Positions 18,058 to 23,976 of a stretch of DNA of 42,091 nt are shown piece by piece. The notes beneath the pieces are model-generated. The model saw nothing but the letters and a program-made list of their open reading frames with translations, ran no database searches and was not told the DNA's origin. Position 1 is the first letter of the stretch. Every line of letters begins with the position of its first letter. Source of the stretch: an uncultured Bacteroidales bacterium (GTDB taxonomy: Bacteria; Bacteroidota; Bacteroidia; Bacteroidales; F082); contig CALBNV010000044.1 of the NCBI GenBank assembly GCA_937896895.1, forward strand, positions 1 through 42,091, written 5' to 3'. A program made the translations under genes and the position numbers.

Positions 18058-18210
18058 ATGAAAGAACTTGAATACGAAAAGGAAATCCACGAAATTCTTC
18101 ACCCGGTTGAGAAGGAAAAGAAAACGGCTATCCCCTGCAACAACACCGTTGTTAAAGGTCAGAAAAAGAAGGTCACGATGACCGTATCGGAAAGCGAGGT
18201 CATCGAATGA
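18058..18210 (+). CDS. Small hypothetical protein, 50 aa
   Basis: 50 residues, Lys/Glu-rich, beginning MKELEYEKEIHEIL and ending in MTVSESEVIE. The ribosome site is a purine-rich GAAAGGGAAA, and the stop overlaps the next start (ATGA), indicating one operon with 17863 and 18207. No family recognised. Confidence 0.65.
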   Translation: MKELEYEKEIHEILHPVEKEKKTAIPCNNTVVKGQKKKVTMTVSESEVIE

Positions 18211-18857
18211 CAAACGAAAAACTTCTCGCAAAACTTCACGAAATCGACACGGACATCGCGTGTCAAAGCATCGGCTCCGAACCGCTCGACAATCTGATCG
18301 CTGCGGTAGAGGACGAAATCCGCACCGAGACGGCAAACTCCCGCGGACAAGGTAATGCCATGAAGACCGCAAAGGACATTCTCAAAACCTCGGAGAAAGG
18401 CAAGAATGACTCTCTTAAATACGCCTACACCGCACCGGACGGCTTTCAGTATGTTTTAGATGGATATCGCCTTCTTAAACTCCACAATCCTTTACCGCTT
18501 CCCGAACTTCCGGGAAATATCCTTCCGGTTCGATACGAAAATATCATCCCGCACCCGACCAATACGGTCAAACTTGACCTTCCCGACCCCATAAAACTCC
18601 GCGCATACATCAAAATTAAAGCAAGCGAAAAAGTAAAAATGCCGATGTACGATTTCGGAATCGGACTTCCGGTGGTCAATGCGAAATTCCTTCTTTCCAT
18701 GATTGAGGCACTTCCGAGAGCAACGGTAGAAGTCGAACCGTCCAGTCTTGATTATAATCACAAAGCACTCTTATTTTATGCGGAGAATGAAGATTTCGGA
18801 ATGCTTCTTCCTATCAGAGCAAGCGAGATGAAAAACAGAGGGAAAACCGAATTATAA
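18207..18857 (+). CDS. Hypothetical protein, possibly sliding-clamp-like
   Basis: 216 residues. The N-terminal third is polar and helical. The rest is beta/alpha, with PDGFQYVLDGYRLLKL and, near the end, VVNAKFLLSMIEALPRA followed by LLFYAENEDFGMLLPIR. That closing pattern recalls the final strands of beta-clamp-like phage proteins, in which a residue search helix precedes an LLPIR-type strand, but no other clamp feature is clear. It is translationally coupled to the 50-aa gene. Treat the function as unknown. Confidence 0.6.
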   Translation: MTNEKLLAKLHEIDTDIACQSIGSEPLDNLIAAVEDEIRTETANSRGQGNAMKTAKDILKTSEKGKNDSLKYAYTAPDGFQYVLDGYRLLKLHNPLPLPELPGNILPVRYENIIPHPTNTVKLDLPDPIKLRAYIKIKASEKVKMPMYDFGIGLPVVNAKFLLSMIEALPRATVEVEPSSLDYNHKALLFYAENEDFGMLLPIRASEMKNRGKTEL

Positions 18858-18871
18858 AGGAGGTTGACGGA

Positions 18872-19060
18872 ATGAACTATCTTTTGAAAGAAGTCTCGGC
18901 CGCTACGCATGGGATTTCGTCTGATCTTGTTCTGCGACCGGATGACGAAGCCAAAATCTGTTTCTCGTGCAAAAAGAAAGATTGCTCGGGAAGTTGCAAA
19001 CGATTTTATAAAGAAAAAAGAAAAATCAAAGAGAAAGGATTGAACGGTTTGAAGTTTTGA
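18872..19060 (+). CDS. Small Cys-containing protein, 62 aa
   Basis: 62 residues with AAAGGAGG before ATG 18872. The second half contains CFSCKKKDCSGSCKRF, four cysteines that could bind zinc, followed by a basic lysine-rich tail that suggests nucleic acid binding. No family recognised. Probably in the operon started at 17810. Confidence 0.65.
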   Translation: MNYLLKEVSAATHGISSDLVLRPDDEAKICFSCKKKDCSGSCKRFYKEKRKIKEKGLNGLKF

Positions 19061-19105
19061 CGGGGCGCAAGTTTAGAGATATAGTATAGAAAGGAGGGTT
19101 GCACG

Positions 19106-19330
19106 ATGTTAAAAGAAATCAGGCAGAGCCGAGGGCTTTCACAATCCCAACTCGCCGAAAAATCCGGCTTGACGGTTCGGACGCTCCAACACTACGAACA
19201 GGGATCACGAAGCATCGACGGCGCGAAACTGAATACACTCATCGATCTCGCCACCGCCTTGAATTGTTCGGTGTCGGATATTCTGATCAGTGAGGAACTA
19301 AAAGAAAAATGCAAAAAAGCCACCTTTTAA
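19106..19330 (+). CDS. XRE-family HTH regulator, 74 aa
   Basis: A single helix-turn-helix domain (RQSRGLSQSQLAEKSGLTVRTLQHYEQGSR; residues about 5-35) with the usual C-terminal helices. AAAGGAGG precedes ATG 19106. Its size and lack of any other domain fit a dimeric repressor. It lies among transcription units that share a TATACC/GGTATA operator and is the best candidate to bind it. Its stop codon sits in the loop of an intrinsic terminator. Confidence 0.85.
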   Translation: MLKEIRQSRGLSQSQLAEKSGLTVRTLQHYEQGSRSIDGAKLNTLIDLATALNCSVSDILISEELKEKCKKATF

Positions 19331-19343
19331 TGGTGGCTTTTTT
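19313..19343 (+). terminator. Intrinsic terminator after the HTH gene
   Basis: A 12-bp stem (19313-19324 with 19332-19343) including A-run/T-run and GCCACC/GGTGGC. The HTH stop codon lies in the loop, and the T-run overlaps the region expected to hold the next promoter's -35. Confidence 0.93.
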
Positions 19344-19349
19344 CTCCCT

Positions 19350-19378
19350 TTTGTGGTATACTTATTTAGTACCACAAA
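19350..19378 (+). promoter_or_regulatory. Promoter -10 with TTTGTGGTA inverted repeat
   Basis: A perfect 9-bp inverted repeat TTTGTGGTA (19350-19358) / TACCACAAA (19370-19378) with an 11-nt spacer surrounds a -10-like TATACT (19357-19362). The -35 is poor, so an activator may be needed, or expression is weak. Confidence 0.6.
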
Positions 19379-19399
19379 TAAAGAAGAAGGGAGAACGGA

Positions 19400-19549
19400 A
19401 TGTTTAAGCAGATGAGATGGCTCGTCGCGACAATTTTGCACTTGAATGCAATAGTCGTGGTGGCGATTATGCTTGCGCGAAATGTAATTGCCTTGACCGG
19501 ACTACTTTACATACTTTACGCGCTTTGCAAATTTGTGTGGGGGATTTAA
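19400..19549 (+). CDS. Small membrane protein, 49 aa
   Basis: 49 residues (MFKQMRWLVATILHL ... YALCKFVWGI) with two hydrophobic segments at about 8-24 and 30-47, so probably two membrane spans. GAAGGGAGAA precedes ATG 19400. No family recognised; possible roles include superinfection exclusion or a toxin-like peptide. It has its own promoter-like region and is followed by a second tiny membrane ORF. Confidence 0.6.
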   Translation: MFKQMRWLVATILHLNAIVVVAIMLARNVIALTGLLYILYALCKFVWGI

Positions 19550-19592
19550 TCCCCTGCATTCTCATCTTATCTCATTCCCATAAAAATTACAA

Positions 19593-19703
19593 ATGGAAAC
19601 TCAAAAATTATTTCGACAATTTATTTGGAACGTTGTGACGCTAATCGGGCTTTGTGGGGTTCTTTGGGTTATGATCAAAGAACTTTCAAGCATCCTCTTT
19701 TGA
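19593..19703 (+). CDS. Possible tiny membrane protein, 36 aa
   Basis: 36 codons from ATG 19593 with one clear hydrophobic span (WNVVTLIGLCGVLWVMI) and a basic N-terminus. No convincing ribosome site is visible, and the last codons form one arm of the terminator. It may be translated by re-initiation after 19400. Tentative. Confidence 0.35.
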   Translation: METQKLFRQFIWNVVTLIGLCGVLWVMIKELSSILF

Positions 19704-19719
19704 GGGTGCTTTTTCTTTT
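19689..19719 (+). terminator. Intrinsic terminator
   Basis: A 9-bp stem (19689-19697 with 19702-19710, one G-T pair), TTTT loop and a T-rich tail. Confidence 0.88.
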
Positions 19720-19728
19720 ATAAAACGC

Positions 19729-19768
19729 TTGTTTCTATACCTCTTTTGTGGTATAATAAATATATACC
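19729..19768 (+). promoter_or_regulatory. Promoter with triple TATACC half sites
   Basis: TTGTTT (19729-19734), 17-bp spacer, TATAAT (19752-19757). The spacer and -10 carry TATACC-N8-GGTATA (19736-19755), and a third half site TATACC follows at 19763-19768. The arrangement is nearly identical to that at 30402-30441. Confidence 0.88.
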
Positions 19769-19787
19769 AATGAGGGAGGAAAACAAA

Positions 19788-19943
19788 ATGAAAAACTTTT
19801 TAGAAGCAAACGAAACAGAGATCAGAATGATGAGCATAATGGAAGATGACGCCGGGTTGTTGGAATTCATCGACGAGGTTGTCGAGAAGTTCAACGCCAA
19901 CCCGCTCGAAGTTATCCGCAGAATGGAGGAGATTGCACAATGA
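19788..19943 (+). CDS. Small acidic protein, 51 aa
   Basis: 51 residues from ATG 19788 with a GGGAGGA ribosome site; the upstream in-frame ATGs fall inside the promoter and are rejected. The sequence is acidic and helical (EANETEIRMMSIMEDDAG ... VIRRMEEIAQ). No family recognised. The stop overlaps the next start, so it forms an operon with 19940. Confidence 0.65.
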   Translation: MKNFLEANETEIRMMSIMEDDAGLLEFIDEVVEKFNANPLEVIRRMEEIAQ

Positions 19944-20149
19944 TTCTCAACGACCTAAAAGAGATTTTAATAGCAAGCCGAGCGTACGTGTATCAAGGAA
20001 AAAGCAAGCGAGAGCATCACTTCCGAAGAATGGAGAAGGCAGGGTTCAAAGAAATGTATGATCAATTCGGAGAGCGTGAAGTTGTGTCAGTTCGTGGACA
20101 CGGCGGAACAGAAGATGGCGTTCTTGATATTTTTGTAAAAGCCGAATAA
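19940..20149 (+). CDS. Hypothetical protein, 69 aa
   Basis: 69 residues, ATGA-coupled to the preceding gene. The N-terminal part is basic (YQGKSKREHHFRRMEKAGF) and the C-terminal part acidic and beta-like (TEDGVLDIFVKAE). No family recognised. It ends just before an intrinsic terminator, so the unit 19788-20149 is a complete two-gene transcription unit. Confidence 0.65.
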   Translation: MILNDLKEILIASRAYVYQGKSKREHHFRRMEKAGFKEMYDQFGEREVVSVRGHGGTEDGVLDIFVKAE

Positions 20150-20157
20150 CCAAGAAA

Positions 20158-20190
20158 ACCCCGCTCGTGAGCAACGCGAGCGGGGTCTTT
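20158..20190 (+). terminator. Intrinsic terminator
   Basis: A 10-bp GC-rich perfect stem (20158-20167 with 20177-20186) followed by TCTTTC. The T-tract is short but the stem is strong. Confidence 0.85.
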
Positions 20191-20281
20191 CATTGGAGGG
20201 AGATACTATAACCGTATTACTATTATAGGCATATCGCCCGGTTCTTATGCATATATATGACCTTTGTGGGGAGGTGATAAC

Positions 20282-20434
20282 ATGAAAAAGTATCTCGTGC
20301 GGTTCCTCAATGTTGCCGGGGACGAAGTACGACGCAAAGGATTCCACACCCGAAAGGAGGCAGAATATTACGCGCATTTTGTAGCGCCCACCGAGTTCAG
20401 ATTCAACAATTACAAGATAAAAAGAATTCGCTGA
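20282..20434 (+). CDS. Small basic protein, 50 aa
   Basis: 50 residues with GGGGAGGTG before ATG 20282. The sequence is basic (RFLNVAGDEVRRKGFHTRKEAEYYA ...), with a layout like small DNA- or phage-defence-related proteins but no recognisable family. Its stop touches the stop of the convergent LysM-CAP gene (20434/20435), leaving no space for a terminator between them. Confidence 0.65.
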   Translation: MKKYLVRFLNVAGDEVRRKGFHTRKEAEYYAHFVAPTEFRFNNYKIKRIR

Positions 20435-21127
20435 TTATTTCCCCGATCCCGTTCCGATGAACAATTGCACCCAATACACCCCATAACTACCGCCCGTCGC
20501 TTTACCGACTCCGAGTTGTGTATAGTTCGCATTGAGAATGTTTGCACGATGCCCTGACGAGTTCATCCACGCCGTCATAACCTCTTGTGGGGTCTTTTGT
20601 CCTGCTGCGATGTTCTCCCCAGCACTTTGGTATTTCACGCCGTATGATTGAAGCATATTGAACGGCGAACCGTATGTCGGAGAAGTGTGGTCAAAATAGT
20701 TTTTATTGACCATATCCTTTGCTTTCATCACGGCAAGGTTGTCGAGTTTGTTTGATAATTCAAGGGCTTTCAACCCTTGTTTCGATCTCTCTTTGTTTAC
20801 GAGGTCAAGGACTTCCTGTGCATAGGAACCTTGCTCCCCGCGGTCGGTGGCGGTCTCGTCACCTTCGGCGATGTTATCTGATCCCGAGTTTTCTGTTGTC
20901 CCGGCTCCCGTGCTTCCGTCCGGCAATTCCACCTCGTCGCGCGGGTGGATCATGTGCTGATTTTTGAAGTGTTTATTCAATTCGAGAACGCGGTGAAATT
21001 CGACGTGGTAGCGTTTGGCGATTCTCCACATAGAATCACCCTTCCGCACGTCGCAATGTTGAGCCGAGGCGGGCGTAGTCGCTCCAAGAAGCATTACAAG
21101 CATGCTGATGTATAAAAGTTTTTTCAT
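20435..21127 (-). CDS. Secreted LysM-CAP (SCP/PR1-like) protein
   Basis: 230 residues on the minus strand. A Sec signal peptide (MKKLLYISMLVMLLG, cleavage near ASA-Q) is followed by a LysM peptidoglycan-binding domain (residues ~25-70: RKGDSMWRIAKRYHV), an acidic linker and a CAP domain (~100-230) with EVLDLVNKERSK, FDHTSPTYGSPF, AGENIAAGQ and SSGHRANIL. CAP/LysM proteins act on or in the bacterial envelope. AAAGGAGG precedes the start. It sits in the lysogeny block on the integrase strand, so it is probably expressed by the prophage as a moron. Confidence 0.92.
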   Translation of the reverse strand: MKKLLYISMLVMLLGATTPASAQHCDVRKGDSMWRIAKRYHVEFHRVLELNKHFKNQHMIHPRDEVELPDGSTGAGTTENSGSDNIAEGDETATDRGEQGSYAQEVLDLVNKERSKQGLKALELSNKLDNLAVMKAKDMVNKNYFDHTSPTYGSPFNMLQSYGVKYQSAGENIAAGQKTPQEVMTAWMNSSGHRANILNANYTQLGVGKATGGSYGVYWVQLFIGTGSGK

Positions 21128-21146
21128 TATTTCCTCCTTTTAGAAA

Positions 21147-21170
21147 AGGCGACCTTTCCAAGGGTCGCCT
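21147..21170. terminator. Hairpin before the CAP gene, T-run on + strand
   Basis: An 8-bp perfect stem (21147-21154 with 21163-21170). Read on + it is followed by CTCTTTTT, a good terminator. On the - strand it lies immediately before the CAP ribosome site, with TTTTC after it, and could attenuate read-through from the integrase side. Confidence 0.7.
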
Positions 21171-21312
21171 CTCTTTTTGCTTATTTAATAGCGGGTGAAA
21201 AAACATGGCGGGTGTAGTCCATAAAGCATAGAGACAAAGTTTGTTCCGGAACCTTCTTATTATTTCCGCGAAAAATTGGTATATACAAAACCCGATTGGG
21301 CATACTTCGGCG

Positions 21313-21341
21313 TCGTTCGTTATACACAAGAAATACACAAA
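21313..21341. repeat. attP-region direct repeat, copy 1
   Basis: 29-bp repeat beginning TCGTTCGTTATACACA and ending ATACACAAA; 27 of 29 bases match the copy at 21517. Inside each copy the unit ATACACA occurs twice. This fits arm-type integrase binding sites beside the integrase gene. Confidence 0.65.
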
Positions 21342-21359
21342 CTAAAATTTTTCAAAATA

Positions 21360-21383
21360 AAAAGCCCGTCGTGGCGGGCTTTT
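21360..21383. terminator. Bidirectional intrinsic terminator
   Basis: A 9-bp stem AAAAGCCCG / CGGGCTTTT (21360-21368 with 21375-21383), working on both strands. On the - strand it ends the transcript of the mini-ORF. Confidence 0.88.
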
Positions 21384-21393
21384 GAGAGTGAAA

Positions 21394-21444
21394 TCACAAA
21401 TCAACGTTGTTTACAATTAAACCGACATTGTTTACTTGTAGCAT
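21394..21444 (-). CDS. Mini-ORF, 16 aa, in the attP region
   Basis: Minus-strand ORF of 16 codons (MLQVNNVGLIVNNVDL). A perfect GGAGG lies 7 nt before the ATG, a 7-bp hairpin lies just upstream of that site, and an intrinsic terminator follows. The peptide contains an imperfect VNNV repeat. No match is recognised; it could be a leader, signal or regulatory peptide. Tentative, but the signal combination is better than chance would give. Confidence 0.45.
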   Translation of the reverse strand: MLQVNNVGLIVNNVDL

Positions 21445-21459
21445 TGTAAAACCTCCATA

Positions 21460-21479
21460 AACCGCGCCGTTACGCGGTT
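21460..21479. other. Hairpin upstream of the mini-ORF
   Basis: AACCGCG (21460-21466) pairs with CGCGGTT (21473-21479), loop CCGTTA. On the + strand an A/T-rich T-run follows, so it could also terminate + transcripts. Confidence 0.6.
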
Positions 21480-21516
21480 CTTATAATTTTTTATTACCGT
21501 AAAACACGGTTAAATC

Positions 21517-21545
21517 TCGTTCGTTATACACACGGAATACACAAA
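21517..21545. repeat. attP-region direct repeat, copy 2
   Basis: Second copy of the 29-bp repeat, ending 2 bp from the integrase stop codon. The two copies are 204 bp apart in the same orientation. The core crossover site cannot be named without a host junction. Confidence 0.65.
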
Positions 21546-21546
21546 T

Positions 21547-22578
21547 CTATTTTATAATGCCGTCAATATAAGCATCGAATTTTTCCATTTCTCTCGTCAA
21601 ATCTTTTGCGGATTTGTGGGTGTAAACCCGGTCGGTTATATCCGACGGAACGTGTCCCAACATCAACTGTTGAGAAAGTTTCTTGACCCCGGCATTATTA
21701 CAGACGGACGAAAAAGTGTGACGGCATTCGTGGAAGCCGTGGTCGGGATAGTCCTCTTTCCACTTCCGTCGAAGGTTGTCCGCGTTGTGCATTTTACCGA
21801 CGCTATTGACCAACAAATATTTTTGACCGGGAGTATAGAATTCCTCGATGAGAGGACGAATGTGACGGCTGATCGGAACGATTCGTTCTTTCCCGGCATC
21901 GGTCTTTGACCCGCCTATCATTATGCCGTCGGTCAAGTTTATATTTTCGGTTTTGAGACCGAGCAACTCATTGATTCGGAATCCGGTGAAAACGAGCAAC
22001 TTTGTTATTTTATCATGGAATTCATTTTTTGGCATGAATGATCTGATTTCCTCGTCAGAGAACACCGTGATTTTCTTCTTGGCGACGGTCGCTTTTCCGA
22101 CTTCGACAAGGGAAGCATAGTCGCGTTTGACAATGTCATTTTTGAGAGCGTACTTGAACACGTCCGTGAAAACTGTTTTGACCTTCCGCTTGATTGTTTG
22201 CGAGCGGTCAAGGTTGTTTATTAAATCTTGCATCCGGTTGGTCTTCAATTCCGCGATAGGTATATCGGCAAGCGGGGCCGCATGGGTATATATTGATTTG
22301 ATGATCTTGAACGATTGCGGTGTGACCTCTTTTTCTTTTTGCTTCAATATAATTTGATAGATTTCATCGAGTGTAACGTCTTTCGATTTTACATCCCACG
22401 GATTTGCATTATACTCTGCGAGCGCTTGGAATGCCTCTGCGCTTGTTTCATAATAGCCGACGTTCAAATATTTGGCTTTTCCGTTTTCATCTCTCCCGTC
22501 GAATTTTCGCACCCTCCACGGCTTCCGTCGCTTCCCGCTCAATTTATGTACTGATCCATATCCATTCGGTAGTTTCAT
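21547..22578 (-). CDS. int: Tyrosine integrase
   Basis: 343 residues. The N-terminal ~60 residues form the arm-binding domain (PWRVRKFDG, YETSAEAFQALAEY), followed by a SAM-like core-binding domain. The catalytic residues are complete: Arg201 (FTGFRINELLGL), Lys225 (GGSKTD), His283 and Arg286 (HECRH), His309 (LGH) and nucleophile Tyr319 (DRVYTH). It integrates and excises the prophage. The start overlaps the repressor stop, so both are co-transcribed and made in the lysogen. The attP repeats lie just downstream. Confidence 0.96.
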   Translation of the reverse strand: MKLPNGYGSVHKLSGKRRKPWRVRKFDGRDENGKAKYLNVGYYETSAEAFQALAEYNANPWDVKSKDVTLDEIYQIILKQKEKEVTPQSFKIIKSIYTHAAPLADIPIAELKTNRMQDLINNLDRSQTIKRKVKTVFTDVFKYALKNDIVKRDYASLVEVGKATVAKKKITVFSDEEIRSFMPKNEFHDKITKLLVFTGFRINELLGLKTENINLTDGIMIGGSKTDAGKERIVPISRHIRPLIEEFYTPGQKYLLVNSVGKMHNADNLRRKWKEDYPDHGFHECRHTFSSVCNNAGVKKLSQQLMLGHVPSDITDRVYTHKSAKDLTREMEKFDAYIDGIIK

Positions 22579-22961
22579 GCTTCATCATCCTTTTTGTACT
22601 TTTCGTATATGTCTTCCGTATAGAAGAGGACTTTTCGCCGTCCTTCTTCATTCATCGTAACAAGCATTTTGTAAAACTCGACACCGGATAGACCGAACTT
22701 ATTGTGTATTCTCTCAATCACACTGACTTCTTTCGCAAGCGACCGGGAGTCGTGTAATTCTTCCCATCCCATAAGATAGGAGGGAGAAACTTCAAAAACT
22801 TCCGCCAAACATTCAATCACGTCCGGCTTGATGTTGGTTACGATTCCTTTTTCATACTTCTGAACCGTTGCTTTTTGAACTCCAAGTATCGCACCAAGTT
22901 CTTCTTGTGTCATGTCATGTTCTTTTCGTAACTTTTTGATGCGTTCACCGACCGTATTCAT
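22575..22961 (-). CDS. CI-like XRE repressor
   Basis: 128 residues. The HTH domain occupies residues ~5-60 (IKKLRKEHDMTQEELGAILGVQKATVQKYEKG), followed by VSPSYLMGWEE and a helical C-terminus (FYTEDIYEKYKK). There is no LexA-type peptidase domain, so classic RecA-triggered self-cleavage is not expected; induction may use an antirepressor or another signal. It is divergent from the Cro-like gene, and the intergenic region carries two inverted repeats suited as operators. Confidence 0.9.
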   Translation of the reverse strand: MNTVGERIKKLRKEHDMTQEELGAILGVQKATVQKYEKGIVTNIKPDVIECLAEVFEVSPSYLMGWEELHDSRSLAKEVSVIERIHNKFGLSGVEFYKMLVTMNEEGRRKVLFYTEDIYEKYKKDDEA

Positions 22962-22986
22962 TTACTTTAACACCCTTTCGAGATTT

Positions 22987-22995
22987 ATTATATCA
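22987..22995 (-). promoter_or_regulatory. Repressor promoter, extended -10
   Basis: On the minus strand this reads TGATATAAT, an extended -10. The matching -35 (TACACA-like) is weak. It lies about 26 nt before the repressor start. Confidence 0.65.
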
Positions 22996-23086
22996 TATTT
23001 TTTGTGCATTGTGTATAAAAAGTTTCCTATTCGGCTATATTAGTATCGTACAAAGTGCCAAATCTTCAAAAAGTAGCGTGGAAGGG

Positions 23087-23156
23087 TTGACAAATTGGGA
23101 AATTTTTGATATAATATAGTCAAAATATAGCACATTTGAGACTATATTTTCAAATG
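23087..23156 (+). promoter_or_regulatory. Early promoter (PR-like) and operators
   Basis: TTGACA (23087-23092), 17-bp spacer, TATAAT (23110-23115). Two perfect inverted repeats follow: ATATAGTC/GACTATAT (23114-23121, 23140-23147) and CATTTGA/TCAAATG (23133-23139, 23150-23156). They overlap the -10 and transcription start, where repressor or Cro would bind. Confidence 0.85.
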
Positions 23157-23174
23157 CCGAAAGGAGGTGATCCA

Positions 23175-23402
23175 ATGGATGAGAAACGACCTGATCGGCT
23201 CTTGCGCTCGAAAATGGCACTTTACGGAGACAATTTGCAAACGCTCACAAAAGCCCTTGGACTTGCGTCTTATCGCACTTTGTCCCGCAAGATTTCGGGG
23301 AAAGCGGAGTTCAAACAGAGTGAGATGAGCGTCATTAAGTCGCGATACCATTTGACCGACGAAGAGTATGCTCAAATATTCACAAAGGAGGTGGTGACAT
23401 GA
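23175..23402 (+). CDS. Cro-like HTH protein
   Basis: 75 residues from ATG 23175 with AAAGGAGGTGATCC upstream; earlier in-frame starts lie in the operator region. The sequence (LLRSKMALYGDNLQTLTKALGLASYRTLSRKISGK, then EFKQSEMSVIKSRY) is the short XRE type that faces CI-like repressors in clostridial phages and switches off lysogenic genes. First gene of the early operon. Confidence 0.82.
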   Translation: MDEKRPDRLLRSKMALYGDNLQTLTKALGLASYRTLSRKISGKAEFKQSEMSVIKSRYHLTDEEYAQIFTKEVVT

Positions 23403-23566
23403 GAGTCACCGAGGCCGCTGAACAAATGAAGAAAAGCCCGGAATTCATTCGGGTCGGCTTACAACTTGGACGATTGCCGTTCGGAACCGCCGTTCAGGTA
23501 TCTCCGAAGCGTTGGTCATACCACATCAGCGACGAACTTTTCCGGCAGTACATGGGAAAGGAGTAA
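23399..23566 (+). CDS. Excisionase-like DNA-binding protein, 55 aa
   Basis: 55 residues, ATGA-coupled to the Cro-like gene. VTEAAEQMKKSPEFIRVGLQ is a winged-helix start as in MerR/Xis-type proteins, and LPFGTAV ... WSYHISDELFRQYM is the usual continuation in small phage proteins of this type. It may help excision or regulate early genes. The family resemblance is good; the Xis function is inferred. Confidence 0.68.
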   Translation: MRVTEAAEQMKKSPEFIRVGLQLGRLPFGTAVQVSPKRWSYHISDELFRQYMGKE

Positions 23567-23569
23567 ACC

Positions 23570-23722
23570 ATGAAGAAATTCAAAATCACCTATATCGAAG
23601 GCGACACGATCAACAAGACCGCAGTTCTTGAAACGCCGAGTATACTCGAAGCACTTGTCATTTTCACGTTGGAGCATCACGACATCAAGGACATTTCATC
23701 CGTGGAAGAGGTGACGGAATGA
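23570..23722 (+). CDS. Small hypothetical protein, 50 aa
   Basis: 50 residues with AAAGGAG before ATG 23570. Beta-alpha-beta-like pattern (KKFKITYIEGD, TPSILEALVIFTLEHHDI, ISSVEEVTE), a common layout of tiny early phage proteins of unknown role. Coupled to the next gene by ATGA. Confidence 0.68.
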   Translation: MKKFKITYIEGDTINKTAVLETPSILEALVIFTLEHHDIKDISSVEEVTE

Positions 23723-23976
23723 CATACGAAGAAGCCGTAAAACTTTTACGGGAGGCTCCGATTATGGGTGTCAAAGTGAAAGACTCACCACTTCCACTCG
23801 CGAAAGCCGTGGAAATCGCGATTGATGCGCTCGAAAAGCAGATTCCGAAGAAACCGAAAGTAACTATCATCAACGGTTTTAAGTCGTACCACTGTCCTAT
23901 TTGCGACAGTACTGCCGTTCATAGAGGCGGTTGCGGAGATTGCCTCCAAGCGATTGATTGGGGTGATGCGGAATGA
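23719..23976 (+). CDS. Zinc-ribbon protein, 85 aa
   Basis: 85 residues. A helical half ending ALEKQIPKKP is followed by a zinc ribbon (CPIC ... CGDCLQAIDWG). Two shorter or longer relatives with the same KQI-KP linker and C-terminal DW are at 34761 and 35775. Such proteins are common in gut clostridial phages; their function is unknown but nucleic acid binding is plausible. Coupled to the SNF2 gene by ATGA. Confidence 0.75.
   Translation: MTYEEAVKLLREAPIMGVKVKDSPLPLAKAVEIAIDALEKQIPKKPKVTIINGFKSYHCPICDSTAVHRGGCGDCLQAIDWGDAE

Noticed and set aside
20719..20967. Antisense frame inside the LysM-CAP gene
   Set aside because: No ribosome site, and it is fully overlapped by a well-supported gene with clear domains.
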